Below, in pieces: positions 47,811-56,187 of a DNA stretch of 64,000 nt (the first letter of the stretch is position 1; every line of letters starts with the position of its first letter). The stretch spans positions 5,344,086-5,408,085 of the forward strand of contig NZ_LT707065.1 in NCBI RefSeq assembly GCF_900156745.1, written 5' to 3'. The position numbers were made by a program, and so were the translations under genes. The notes under the pieces are model-generated. The model worked only from the letters and a program-made list of their open reading frames with translations. It was not told where the DNA came from and ran no database searches. This DNA comes from Achromobacter sp. MFA1 R4 (GTDB taxonomy: Bacteria; Pseudomonadota; Gammaproteobacteria; Burkholderiales; Burkholderiaceae_B).

Positions 47811-48773
47811 ATGCGCATTGCTACCAAGGGCCGGCTGGCCCTGCTGCTGGCCGCCGCCCTGCCCCTTTCGGCCATGGCGCAATTCCCCGCCAAGCCCATC
47901 ACCTTCATCGTGCCGTTCGCGGCAGGCAGCGCCACCGACCAGATCGGTCGGGCGGTCGGCCAGGGCGTCACGGACCAGACCGGCCAGGCCGTCGTCATCG
48001 AGAACAAGCCCGGGGCCAGCGCCATGATCGGCGCCGCGGCGGGCGCGCGCGCCACGCCGGACGGCTATACGGTGCTGATCACCACCAACACCACGCACGC
48101 CGCCAACGAACATCTCTACAAATCGCTGACCTACGATCCGGTCAAGGACTTTGCCCCGCTCACGCTGCTGGGCAAGGGCGGCCAGATCATGGTGGTCAAT
48201 CCCAGTTCGTCCGCCAAGACGGTGGGCGAGTTCCTGGCCCTGGCCAAGCAGTCGCCGGGCAAGCTGAGCTTTGGCAGCGGCAGTTCCAGCAGCCGCATCG
48301 CGGGTGAGCTGCTGCAGCAGATGGCGAATGTGCAGTTGTTGCACGTGCCCTACAAGAGCAACCCGCTGGCCGTCACGGACCTGCTGGGCGGGCAGATCGA
48401 CATGATGATCACCGATTCGGCCACCGGCCTGCCCCAGGTCAAGTCCGGCAAGCTGCGCGCGCTGGGCGTGACGGGCCAGGCACGCTCGCCGCTGGCGCCG
48501 GACGTGCCAACCATCGCCGAAGCCGGCGTGCCCGGCTACGAGATGGGCTATTGGTTCGCGGCCTATGCGCCGGCCGGCACGCCGCCGGATGTGGTCAAGC
48601 GCCTGAACGAATTGCTGGTCAACGCCACCAAGGGCAAGGCCGCCCAACAGTTCTACGCCCAGACCGGCACCGAGGCCGCCACGTCGACGCCGGACGAGTT
48701 GGCGAAGTTCCAACAGGCCGAATCCAGAAAGTGGGGCGACATCATCAAGAAGGCCGGCATCAAGCCGGAATGA
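47811..48773 (+). CDS. Bug/TctC-family periplasmic solute receptor
   Basis: A 320-aa receptor with signal peptide MRIATKGRLALLLAAALPLSAMA. Bug blocks: FPAKPITFIVPFAAGSATDQIGR, VVIENKPGASAMIGA, GKLSFGSGSSSSRIAGELLQQ, VPYKSNPLAVTDLLGGQIDMM and PTIAEAGVPGYEMGYWFAAYAPAGTP. It lies 38 bp after the AtuA-associated gene, in the same operon. No TctA/TctB membrane proteins are next to it, which is common for Bug receptors in this bacterial group. The ligand is unknown. Confidence 0.92.
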   Translation: MRIATKGRLALLLAAALPLSAMAQFPAKPITFIVPFAAGSATDQIGRAVGQGVTDQTGQAVVIENKPGASAMIGAAAGARATPDGYTVLITTNTTHAANEHLYKSLTYDPVKDFAPLTLLGKGGQIMVVNPSSSAKTVGEFLALAKQSPGKLSFGSGSSSSRIAGELLQQMANVQLLHVPYKSNPLAVTDLLGGQIDMMITDSATGLPQVKSGKLRALGVTGQARSPLAPDVPTIAEAGVPGYEMGYWFAAYAPAGTPPDVVKRLNELLVNATKGKAAQQFYAQTGTEAATSTPDELAKFQQAESRKWGDIIKKAGIKPE

Positions 48774-48820
48774 ACCCCGCCCCGTGCGCCATCGGCGCAC
48801 AAGGCAAAAGACAGATGGCA

Positions 48821-48854
48821 AAAGGCCCATCGCGATTGCGATGGGCCTTTTTTT
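48821..48854 (+). terminator. Rho-independent terminator after the AtuA/Bug operon
   Basis: AAAGGCCCATCGC (48821-48833) pairs perfectly with GCGATGGGCCTTT (48838-48850) around GATT and is followed by a T-run to 48854. The A-rich 5' side gives a short U-tract on the minus strand too, so it may also end transcription of the convergent fpr gene (stop at 48923). Confidence 0.9.
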
Positions 48855-48922
48855 CTGCTGTCGTTGCGGCTGACGTTGCGAGTGTCGTCGGGACGTTGTC
48901 CGCCCGACGTAGCCGCAGCGAG

Positions 48923-49699
48923 TTATTTGTCCACGAAGGCGCGTTCGACGACGTAATCGCCCGGCTGACCCACGCCCGGCGACACCACGAAGCCGCGGCT
49001 GTCGAGCATGGCGCTGATGTCGGCCAGCATATGCGGGCTGCCGCAGATCATGGCGCGATCGGTTTCGGGGTTGATCTGCGGAATGCCGATATCGGCGCAC
49101 AGCTTGCCGTTTTCGAGCAGTTCGGTGATTCGGCCCTGGTTGCGGAAGGGCTCGCGCGTGACCGTGGGGTAATAGACCAGCTTGTCGCGCACGACGTCGC
49201 CGAAGAACTCGTTGTTCGGCAGCTCGTTTTCGATGTAGTTGGCGTAGGCCAGCTCGCTGACCCAGCGCACGCCGTGCACCAGGATGACCTTGTCGAAGCG
49301 TTCGTAGACGTCCGGGTCCTTGATGATGCTCATGAAGGGCGCGAGACCCGTGCCGGTACCGAACAGGAACAGGTGCTTGCCGGGCTTGAGGTCGTCGACG
49401 ACCAGCGTACCCACGGGCTTGCGGCTGACGAGGATGGTATCGCCTTCTTTCAGGTGCTGCAGGCGCGAGGTCAGCGGACCGTTCTGCACCTTGATGCTGA
49501 GGAATTCAAGGTTTTCTTCGTAGTTGGCGCTGGCGATGCTGTAGGCCCGCAGCAGCGGCTTGCCTTCGACTTCGAGGCCGATCATCACGAAGTGGCCATT
49601 GTGGAACCGCAAGGCCGCGTCACGCGTCGTGGTGAAGGAGAACAGGGTGTCGTTCCAGTGGTGCACGCTAAGTACGCGCTCAGTATTGAAAGCAGCCAT
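48923..49699 (-). CDS. fpr: Ferredoxin/flavodoxin-NADP+ reductase
   Basis: A 258-aa FAD enzyme that exchanges electrons between NADPH and ferredoxin or flavodoxin. Start at ATG 49697-49699 (MAAFNTERVLSVHHWNDTLFSF). The longer frame to 49759 adds a non-family segment. FAD-binding RAYSIAS, the nicotinamide region LFGTGTGLAPFMSII and MICGSPHMLADI are clear. The C-terminus VVERAFVDK is longer than in plant-type enzymes, as in proteobacterial subclass I reductases. It is divergent from the iron(III) transporter, which suggests a link to iron supply. Confidence 0.93.
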   Translation of the reverse strand: MAAFNTERVLSVHHWNDTLFSFTTTRDAALRFHNGHFVMIGLEVEGKPLLRAYSIASANYEENLEFLSIKVQNGPLTSRLQHLKEGDTILVSRKPVGTLVVDDLKPGKHLFLFGTGTGLAPFMSIIKDPDVYERFDKVILVHGVRWVSELAYANYIENELPNNEFFGDVVRDKLVYYPTVTREPFRNQGRITELLENGKLCADIGIPQINPETDRAMICGSPHMLADISAMLDSRGFVVSPGVGQPGDYVVERAFVDK

Positions 49700-50059
49700 G
49701 TCGTATTCAGTAAGTGCGGACAGTGGACGGGCGTGGCCCGGCTGGCGCCGCGAGGTCATTTCCCAGCCGCGAAAAAGGATGCGGCGGGCATTAGGGTTGA
49801 CCCTATTCTACAGGGTCTCGATGATAACTGCTCTCATTATTCCGTAATACCCTTATTCCATCTTGATAGGAATCAAGGTCCTGAATCATCGGCTTACGGA
49901 CAGTTGAACGGCGCATTGCTTCCTGTTATCGTCGCACTCTCACTTGATAATCATTTTCGTTAGCAGACCGTTTTTGGCAACGGCGACGGGCAACCGATTC
50001 AGCCTTCCGCCTTGCGCCCCCTGAGCCATCTTCGATTCAGCCTGAGCTGGAGTTCCTTC
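49700..50059. other. Divergent fpr-fbpA promoter region
   Basis: 360 bp, AT-richer than average between about 49795 and 49965. It contains a strong Fur-box match at 49945-49959 next to fbpA and a weaker one at 49823-49841 (GATAACTGCTCTCATTATT, about 12 of 19 to the Fur consensus) nearer fpr. No small gene could be supported. Confidence 0.55.
49945..49959 (+). promoter_or_regulatory. Fur box upstream of fbpA
   Basis: TGATAAT-C-ATTTTCG matches the 7-1-7 Fur consensus TGATAAT-N-ATTATCA at 13 of 15 bases (the N position counted as a match). It is about 100 bp before the fbpA start codon. Iron repression of a ferric ABC transporter is the expected logic. Confidence 0.7.
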
Positions 50060-51103
50060 ATGACCAAGCGTCCCCAATTGAATTCGCTGCTGCGCGCCCT
50101 GGCGCTCGCCGGCGCCGCCGCCTTCACCGTTTCGGCCAACGCCGCGGAAGAAGTCAGCCTCTACACCACCCGGGAACCCAAGCTGATCCAGCCGCTGCTG
50201 GACGCCTTCACCAAGGAAAGCGGCATCAAGGTCAACACCGTTTTCGTGAAGGACGGCCTGCTGGAGCGCGTCAAGGCTGAAGGCGCCAAGTCGCCCGCCG
50301 ACGTGCTGATGACCGTGGACATCGGCAACCTGCTCGACCTCGTGGACGGCGGCGTCACGCAATCGGTCAAGTCGCAGACGCTGGAATCGGTCATCCCCGC
50401 CAACCTGCGCGGCGCCGACGGCAAGTGGTACGCGCTGTCGCTGCGCGACCGCGTGCTGTACGTGGAAAAGGACCTCAAGCTGGAGTCCTTCCGCTACGAA
50501 GACCTGGCCGATCCCAAATGGAAGGGCAAAGTCTGCATCCGTTCGGGCCAGCATCCCTACAACACCGCGCTGGTCGCCTCGATGATCGCGCACGACGGCG
50601 CCGAAGCCACCGAGAAATGGCTGCGCGGCGTCAAGGCCAACCTGGCCCGCAAGGCCGCCGGCGGCGACCGCGACGTGGCGCGCGACATCCTGGGCGGCAT
50701 CTGCGACATCGGCCTGGCCAATGCCTACTACGTCGGCCACATGAAGAACGCCGAACCGGGCACCGACGCACGCAAGTGGGGCGACGCCATCAAGGTCATC
50801 CGCCCGACCTTCGCCAACGCCAAGAGAGGCGGCACGCACGTGAACATCAGCGGCGCGGCCGTGGCGGCGCATGCGCCCAACAAGGCCAACGCGGTCAAGC
50901 TGCTGGACTTCCTGGTGTCCGAGCCGGCGCAGGCCCTGTATGCGCAGGCCAACTATGAATACCCCGTCCGCAAGGGCGTGAAGCTGGATCCGGTCGTCGC
51001 AAGCTTCGGCGAACTGAAGGTCGATCCCCTGCCCCTGACCGAGATCGCCAAGCACCGCAAGCAAGCCAGCGAACTGGTGGACAAGGTCGGCTTCGACAAC
51101 TGA
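50060..51103 (+). CDS. fbpA: Iron(III) ABC transporter substrate-binding protein (FbpA type)
   Basis: A 347-aa periplasmic ferric-binding protein. Start ATG 50060 with GGAG upstream, and a signal peptide ending VSANA before AEEVSLYTTREP. The tandem tyrosines in IGLANAYYVGHM are the iron-ligand pair of this class, and YTTREP carries another candidate ligand. It heads fbpABC. A stem-loop separates it from fbpB, probably favouring the receptor. A Fur box precedes it. Confidence 0.9.
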   Translation: MTKRPQLNSLLRALALAGAAAFTVSANAAEEVSLYTTREPKLIQPLLDAFTKESGIKVNTVFVKDGLLERVKAEGAKSPADVLMTVDIGNLLDLVDGGVTQSVKSQTLESVIPANLRGADGKWYALSLRDRVLYVEKDLKLESFRYEDLADPKWKGKVCIRSGQHPYNTALVASMIAHDGAEATEKWLRGVKANLARKAAGGDRDVARDILGGICDIGLANAYYVGHMKNAEPGTDARKWGDAIKVIRPTFANAKRGGTHVNISGAAVAAHAPNKANAVKLLDFLVSEPAQALYAQANYEYPVRKGVKLDPVVASFGELKVDPLPLTEIAKHRKQASELVDKVGFDN

Positions 51104-51189
51104 TAAGCTGCCGGGCAGCCATGCCCGCGGGCATGGCGCAACCCTGCGGCAGTGACACGCAAGCGCCCCGGCAGCGGGGCCACGCGTAG

Positions 51190-51220
51190 GGCCTGTTCCC
51201 GCTTTTCGGGGGAACAGGCC
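51190..51220 (+). promoter_or_regulatory. Stem-loop between fbpA and fbpB
   Basis: GGCCTGTTCCC (51190-51200) pairs perfectly with GGGAACAGGCC (51210-51220) around a nine-base loop. Only a weak T-rich stretch follows (TTGCCTTTG), so partial termination or RNA stabilisation is more likely than full termination. It sits 28 bp before the fbpB start, mirroring the stem-loop after ugpB. Confidence 0.75.
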
Positions 51221-51248
51221 TTGCCTTTGATGCAACCGACTTTGAAGC

Positions 51249-52919
51249 ATGCATACAGATTCCTTGCCCCGGCCGCTGCGGCTGCGCTGGTCTGAACGCG
51301 GAACCGGCTGGCTGGCCGGCGCGGCCCTGATCGCGCTGGCGGTGCTTGCGCCGGTATTGACGCTGGGCTGGTGGGCGCTGGGCGGCAGCCTGGAACACTG
51401 GCAGCACCTGGCGAGCTACGTGCTGCCCCAAGCCCTGGCGAATACCGCCCTGCTGCTTGCCGGCGTCGGCATCGTGGTGACGCTGTTGGGCACCGGCGCC
51501 GCGTGGCTGGTCACGGCGTACGACTTTCCCACGCGCCGGGTCCTCACCTGGGCCCTGCTGCTGCCGCTGGCGGTGCCCACCTACATCATCGCCTTCGCCT
51601 ACCTGGACCTGCTGCATCCCATCGGCCCCATCCAGTCCGCGATCCGCGCGCTGCTGGGCTATGACAGCCCCCGCCAGTTCCGCCTGCCCGACCTGCGCTC
51701 GATCTACGGCGCGATCTTCGTGCTGGGCTTCGTGCTGTATCCCTATGTCTACCTGAGCACCCGCGTCATGTTCATGACGCAGGCGGCCAGTCTGCTCGAA
51801 GCGGCGCGCACGCTGGGCGCGGGCCGCGTCGCGGTGTTCTGCCGCGTCGCCCTGCCCCTGGCGCGGCCGGCGATCGTGGTCGGCGTGAGCCTGGCGCTGC
51901 TGGAGACGCTGAACGACATCGGCGCGTCCGAGTTCCTGGGCGTGCAAACGCTGACCGTCTCCGTCTACACCACCTGGGTCACGCGATCCGACCTGGCGGG
52001 CGCGGCGCAGATCGCGCTGACCATGCTGGCCATCGTCATCGGACTGATCCTGCTGGAACGCCATGGGCGCAAGCGGCAGCGCTATGCCAACACGCAGCGC
52101 ATGCGGCCGATGCAGCCGCGCCGGCTGCACGGCGCGTCCGCCGCGGTCGCGGCCGTGCTGGGCTGGATTCCGGTGCTGCTGGGGTTCGCCGCGCCCGCGC
52201 TGTATCTCGTCGTGGAAACCTACAAGCGCCTGCACCTGGTGGGCGGCGTGTCCGACCAGTTGATCCGCGGCCTGAGCAACACTGTGATCGTCGCCTCCAG
52301 CGCCACGGTCGTGACCTTGCTGTGCGGCCTGATCGTCGCCTGGGCCGGCCGCAGCCTGCGCGAAAGCGCCAGCTTCAATCCGGGGCGCGCCTGCGCGCGC
52401 ATCGCCAGCCTGGGCTACGCTGTGCCCGGCACGGTCCTGGCCATTGGCCTGTTGACGCCGTTCGTGTGGATCGACACCGCGGTCGCGCGCCTCTTCGGCG
52501 GCACCGGCCTGTTCCTGATGGGTTCCATGGGCGCGCTTGTGTGCGCGTATGCGATCCGCTTCCTGGCCATTTCGACCGGCGCGCTCGAAGCGGGGCTGGC
52601 GCGCATTCCGCCTTCGCTGGAGCAGGCTTCCCGCCTGCTGGGCGAAACCTCGGCCGGCACGTTGCGGCGAGTCCACTTGCCGCTGCTGCGTCCCGCGCTG
52701 GCCGCCAGCGCGCTGCTGGTGTTCGTCGATGCCATGAAGGAACTGCCCGCGACCCTGCTGCTGCGCCCCATGAACTTCGACACGCTCGCCACCTGGCTCT
52801 ACGCGGAAGCCGCGCGCGGCACGTATGAGGAAGGCGCCGTGGCGGCCCTGGCCATCGTGCTGGCCGGTCTGTTGCCGGTCATCCTGCTGGCGCGCACCAA
52901 TCTGAAAATGGGACATTGA
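51249..52919 (+). CDS. fbpB: Iron(III) ABC transporter permease (FbpB type, two fused permease domains)
   Basis: A 556-aa inner-membrane protein with about twelve membrane segments arranged as two homologous permease halves (about 20-280 and 295-550), as usual for FbpB/AfuB. The EAA loops are ASLLEAARTLGAGRVAVFCRVALP in the first half and SLEQASRLLGETSAGTLRRVHLP in the second. Each would contact one FbpC subunit. It overlaps the following ATPase gene or its leader by a few bases. Confidence 0.92.
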   Translation: MHTDSLPRPLRLRWSERGTGWLAGAALIALAVLAPVLTLGWWALGGSLEHWQHLASYVLPQALANTALLLAGVGIVVTLLGTGAAWLVTAYDFPTRRVLTWALLLPLAVPTYIIAFAYLDLLHPIGPIQSAIRALLGYDSPRQFRLPDLRSIYGAIFVLGFVLYPYVYLSTRVMFMTQAASLLEAARTLGAGRVAVFCRVALPLARPAIVVGVSLALLETLNDIGASEFLGVQTLTVSVYTTWVTRSDLAGAAQIALTMLAIVIGLILLERHGRKRQRYANTQRMRPMQPRRLHGASAAVAAVLGWIPVLLGFAAPALYLVVETYKRLHLVGGVSDQLIRGLSNTVIVASSATVVTLLCGLIVAWAGRSLRESASFNPGRACARIASLGYAVPGTVLAIGLLTPFVWIDTAVARLFGGTGLFLMGSMGALVCAYAIRFLAISTGALEAGLARIPPSLEQASRLLGETSAGTLRRVHLPLLRPALAASALLVFVDAMKELPATLLLRPMNFDTLATWLYAEAARGTYEEGAVAALAIVLAGLLPVILLARTNLKMGH

Positions 52920-53701
52920 TCATCGTGCCCGATCTGCTTGAAATCGACCACATCTCCCTGGCCTACGACACGCCCGCCGGCCTGAAGCCGATCGTCCAGG
53001 ACCTGTCGCTCGGCCTGCCCGCCGGCCACATCGGCTGCCTGCTGGGCGAATCGGGCTGCGGCAAGACCACGGTGCTGCGCGCGATCGCCGGCTTCGAGCC
53101 GGTGCGCGCGGGCCGCATCCTGCTGGACGGCGTCGTCATCTCTTCTCCCACCGAACAGGTCGCGCCGGAGCTGCGCCGCGTGGGCATGATGTTCCAGGAC
53201 TATGCCTTGTTCCCGCACCTCACCGTCGCGCAGAACGTGGCGTTCGGACTGCGCAAGCTGCCGCGTCCCGATCGCGCGCGCCGCGTCGAGGAAATGCTGG
53301 AGCTGGTCGGCCTGGCGCATGCCGCGAACAGCTATCCGCACGAGATCTCCGGCGGCCAGCAGCAACGCGTGGCGTTGGCCCGGGCGCTGGCGCCCTCGCC
53401 CGACCTGCTGCTGCTGGACGAACCGTTTTCCAACCTGGACGTGGACACGCGCGAGCGCCTGGCCTTCGAGGTGCGCGAAATCCTGAAGACCACCGGCCAC
53501 ACCGCGATCCTGGTGACGCACAACCAGGCCGAGGCCTTCGCCATCGCCGACCGCATCGGCATCATGGCCAAGGGCCGCATCGCGCAGTGGGATACGCCCT
53601 ACAACCTGCACCATCATCCGGCCGATGCCTTCGTGCGCGACTTCATCCGTCGCGAGGCGCTGGAAGAGCAGCGGGAACAGGCGCTGGCGCGCGGCCGCTA
53701 G
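52916..53701 (+). CDS. fbpC: Iron(III) ABC transporter ATP-binding protein (FbpC type)
   Basis: An ATPase of about 260 aa: Walker A GESGCGKTTVLRAIAG, signature EISGGQQQRVALARAL, Walker B LLLLDEPFSNLD, then HNQAEAFAIADRIGIM. The frame opens with a TTG at 52916 overlapping the fbpB stop, and a GTG at 52925 (MPDLLEIDHISLAYD) is an equally good start nine bases later. It is shorter than Neisseria FbpC and lacks most of the C-terminal regulatory domain. Confidence 0.9.
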   Translation: MIIVPDLLEIDHISLAYDTPAGLKPIVQDLSLGLPAGHIGCLLGESGCGKTTVLRAIAGFEPVRAGRILLDGVVISSPTEQVAPELRRVGMMFQDYALFPHLTVAQNVAFGLRKLPRPDRARRVEEMLELVGLAHAANSYPHEISGGQQQRVALARALAPSPDLLLLDEPFSNLDVDTRERLAFEVREILKTTGHTAILVTHNQAEAFAIADRIGIMAKGRIAQWDTPYNLHHHPADAFVRDFIRREALEEQREQALARGR

Positions 53702-53961
53702 CCGCGCCATTGGCGCACCCAGTTGCGGGGCCCTCGGCCATGCAGCGGCTCGGGCCCTGCCCGCGCATCCATCCGCCGGCGCCCTGACCTGTTGCGGCCA
53801 GGGCTTGAAGCCTCGACCAGCGCCGGCGGTCGCCGCTTGTTCCGTCAGGTATCAATTCATGTTCCGGCGCGGGCGTTTATCGCCGGCGCGCGCGCTCCTA
53901 TAGTTCGTCTCACTGTCTGAGCGCGCAGGCACCCTTCACATGCCAGAACCGGAGTATTGAA

Positions 53962-54693
53962 ATGTCCAACAAGACTGTAGTGATCACGGGCGCGTCCAGC
54001 GGGATCGGATTCGCCCTGGCGCAGGCCTACCTGCGCCGAGGCGACAACGTGGTGGGCAACGCCCGCAGCCAGGAAGGGCTCGCCGCGGCGGCCGACCGCC
54101 TGGGCAATCCCGCGGGCTTTCTTCCCGTCGCCGGCGACATCGCGCTCGCCAGCACCGCCCGCGAGATCGTGGCTCAGGCCATCGCGCGCTTTGGCCGGAT
54201 CGATGTGCTGATCAACAACGCCGGCATCTTCATCCCCAAGCCCTTGGGCGAGTACACCGACGACGACCTGGACCGCATCATCGACACCAACCTGAAGGGC
54301 TTTTTCCATATCACCCAACAGGCGGCGGGCCACATGGCCGCGAACCGCGACGGCCACATCGTGAACATCACGGCCAGCATTGCCCTGCAGCCCAGCATGC
54401 GCGTGCCGGCGTTGCTGCCGGTGCTGATCAAGGGCGGCCTGAATCATGCGACGCGGGCGCTGGCAATCGAACTGTCGGACCGGAACATCCGCGTCAATGC
54501 GGTAGCGCCCGGCATCATCGAGACGCCGATGCACGATCCCGCCACGTTCGGCTTCCTGAACTCGCTGCAGCCCGCGGGCCGCATGGGCAAGGTGGACGAC
54601 ATCGTCGGGGCGGTCTTATACCTGACGGATTCGGCCTACACCACGGGCGCCATCCTGCCCGTGGACGGCGGCGCCGCAGCCGGCCACTGGTAA
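53962..54693 (+). CDS. Short-chain dehydrogenase/reductase of unknown substrate
   Basis: A 243-aa classical SDR: TGASSGIGFALA cofactor motif near residue 10, NNAG, and the C-terminal AYTTGAILPVDGGAAAGHW. The catalytic region reads NITASIALQPSMRVPALLPVLIKGG. The usual YxxxK is absent: at the expected place the sequence is VPALLPVLIK, with Leu where Tyr is expected. It may therefore be inactive as a dehydrogenase or use another residue. It is followed 78 bp later by a RidA-like gene on the same strand. Confidence 0.82.
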   Translation: MSNKTVVITGASSGIGFALAQAYLRRGDNVVGNARSQEGLAAAADRLGNPAGFLPVAGDIALASTAREIVAQAIARFGRIDVLINNAGIFIPKPLGEYTDDDLDRIIDTNLKGFFHITQQAAGHMAANRDGHIVNITASIALQPSMRVPALLPVLIKGGLNHATRALAIELSDRNIRVNAVAPGIIETPMHDPATFGFLNSLQPAGRMGKVDDIVGAVLYLTDSAYTTGAILPVDGGAAAGHW

Positions 54694-54771
54694 ACAAGAA
54701 CCCATCACGAACCCGTCACGAACCACTACAGCGGAACGCCTTCCCGGCGTTCCGCGCACCGGGATACCGCC

Positions 54772-55236
54772 ATGTCCATTGAAGCCAGATTGGCCGAACT
54801 CGGCCTCAGCCTTCCTCCCGCGCCCCAGCCGCTGGGCCAATACACCGCCGCCAGCCAGGCGGGCGATCTGCTGTTCATCTCGGGGCAATTGCCGCTGCGC
54901 GACGGCCGCGTCGTGTGGCAGGGGCAAGTCGGCGCGGCCCTCACCGTCGACCAGGGCCGGCAAGCCGCGGAACTGGCGGCGCTGAATGCGCTGGCGCAGA
55001 TACGCCAGCACGCCGGCAGTTTCGACCGGCTCGACCACATCGTCCGGGTGGAGGGCTACGTCGCCAGCGCGCCGGGGTTCTTCGACCAGCCCGCGGTGCT
55101 CGACGGCGCGTCCGGGCTCTTTGCGCGTGTCCTGGGCGACAAGGCCGGCCATGCGCGTACCGCCAATTCGGTTTCTCAGCAGCCTGCCAATGCGTCGGTC
55201 ATCCTGGTGGTGATCGCGCAATTGACGCGCGCCTGA
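54772..55236 (+). CDS. RidA/YjgF-like protein (divergent subfamily)
   Basis: A 154-aa member of the RidA superfamily: GQYTAASQAGDLLFISGQLPLRDG and HARTANSVSQQPANASVILVV. An arginine is retained in ARTANSV, but the C-terminal glutamate of canonical RidA is replaced (VILVVIAQL), as in subfamilies of unknown activity. It is co-oriented with the SDR. It ends six bases before the end of a convergent LysR gene, with no visible terminator between them. Confidence 0.85.
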   Translation: MSIEARLAELGLSLPPAPQPLGQYTAASQAGDLLFISGQLPLRDGRVVWQGQVGAALTVDQGRQAAELAALNALAQIRQHAGSFDRLDHIVRVEGYVASAPGFFDQPAVLDGASGLFARVLGDKAGHARTANSVSQQPANASVILVVIAQLTRA

Positions 55237-55242
55237 GCGCGC

Positions 55243-56148
55243 TCAGCGCGCCAGCCTGTCGACCAGGAAGTCGACGAACGCCCGCACCCGGCGCGACACA
55301 TGCCGGGCATGCGGGTACAGCAACACGAAGGGCCGGGTGCTGCCGCCATGGCGCTGCAGCACCTCGGTCAACCGGTTTGCGCGCAGGTCTTCCTCGACCA
55401 CGAAACGGTAGGTCTGGAACAGCCCTGCCCCCGCCCGGGCCAGGGACACGCCGCCCAGTACGTCCTCGGCGGTGCTGTAAGGGCCTTCGGTCAGGATGTC
55501 GGCGGATTCGCCGTCGCGTTGAAACGTCCACGGTATGCGGCGCCCGCTGCTGGGCCGGTCGAACTGGATGCAGTCGTGCCCGCCCAGGTCGTCCAGCGAC
55601 TGGGGCGTGCCGCGCCTGCGCAGGTAGTCGGGCGCGCCGACGACCATCAGCTCCGCGTCTTCCAGCTTGCGCGCGATGAGCGTGGAGTCGTCGGGCGCAC
55701 GGCCGCGCACCGACAGGTCATAACCGTCGTCGGCGAAATCGACATTGCGATTGCTGATGTGGACGTGGACGTCGACGTTGGGATACTGGTCGCGAAACGC
55801 CGGCAGCAGCGGCAGCACGCGGTAATGCGCATAAGGCGTGGGCAGGCTGATGCGCAACCGTCCGGCCGCGCCCTGCCCGCCCACCTGGCGCTCCGCGTCG
55901 ACCAGTTGCGCGATCGCGGGACGCACCTGTTCGAAATACGCCAGCCCTTCGTCGCTCAGGCGGATGTGCCGGGTGCTGCGCACGAAGAGCCGTATGCCCA
56001 GCCGCGCCTCCAGCCGCGACACGCTGCGGCTGACGGCCGCGGGCGTGACCCCGGCGGCATTGGCCGCCGCGGTGAAGCTGCTCAGTTCCGCGGCCAGGCA
56101 GAACATCTCGATGCTGCCCAATTGCAGGTCGTCGAAGTGGCGGGTCAT
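55243..56148 (-). CDS. LysR-family transcription regulator
   Basis: A 301-aa regulator with N-terminal winged helix (SIEMFCLAAELSSFTAAANAAGVTPAAVSRSVSRLE) of the CrgA/PA0477-like group. It is downstream of and co-directional with the hydrolase at 56188 (39-bp gap), so they may be co-transcribed. It ends convergent with the SDR/RidA pair, and the target genes are not clear from layout. Confidence 0.88.
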   Translation of the reverse strand: MTRHFDDLQLGSIEMFCLAAELSSFTAAANAAGVTPAAVSRSVSRLEARLGIRLFVRSTRHIRLSDEGLAYFEQVRPAIAQLVDAERQVGGQGAAGRLRISLPTPYAHYRVLPLLPAFRDQYPNVDVHVHISNRNVDFADDGYDLSVRGRAPDDSTLIARKLEDAELMVVGAPDYLRRRGTPQSLDDLGGHDCIQFDRPSSGRRIPWTFQRDGESADILTEGPYSTAEDVLGGVSLARAGAGLFQTYRFVVEEDLRANRLTEVLQRHGGSTRPFVLLYPHARHVSRRVRAFVDFLVDRLAR

Positions 56149-56187
56149 GCGGACTCCTGCAAATAGGCGGGCAGCGTTCCCTGCGGG

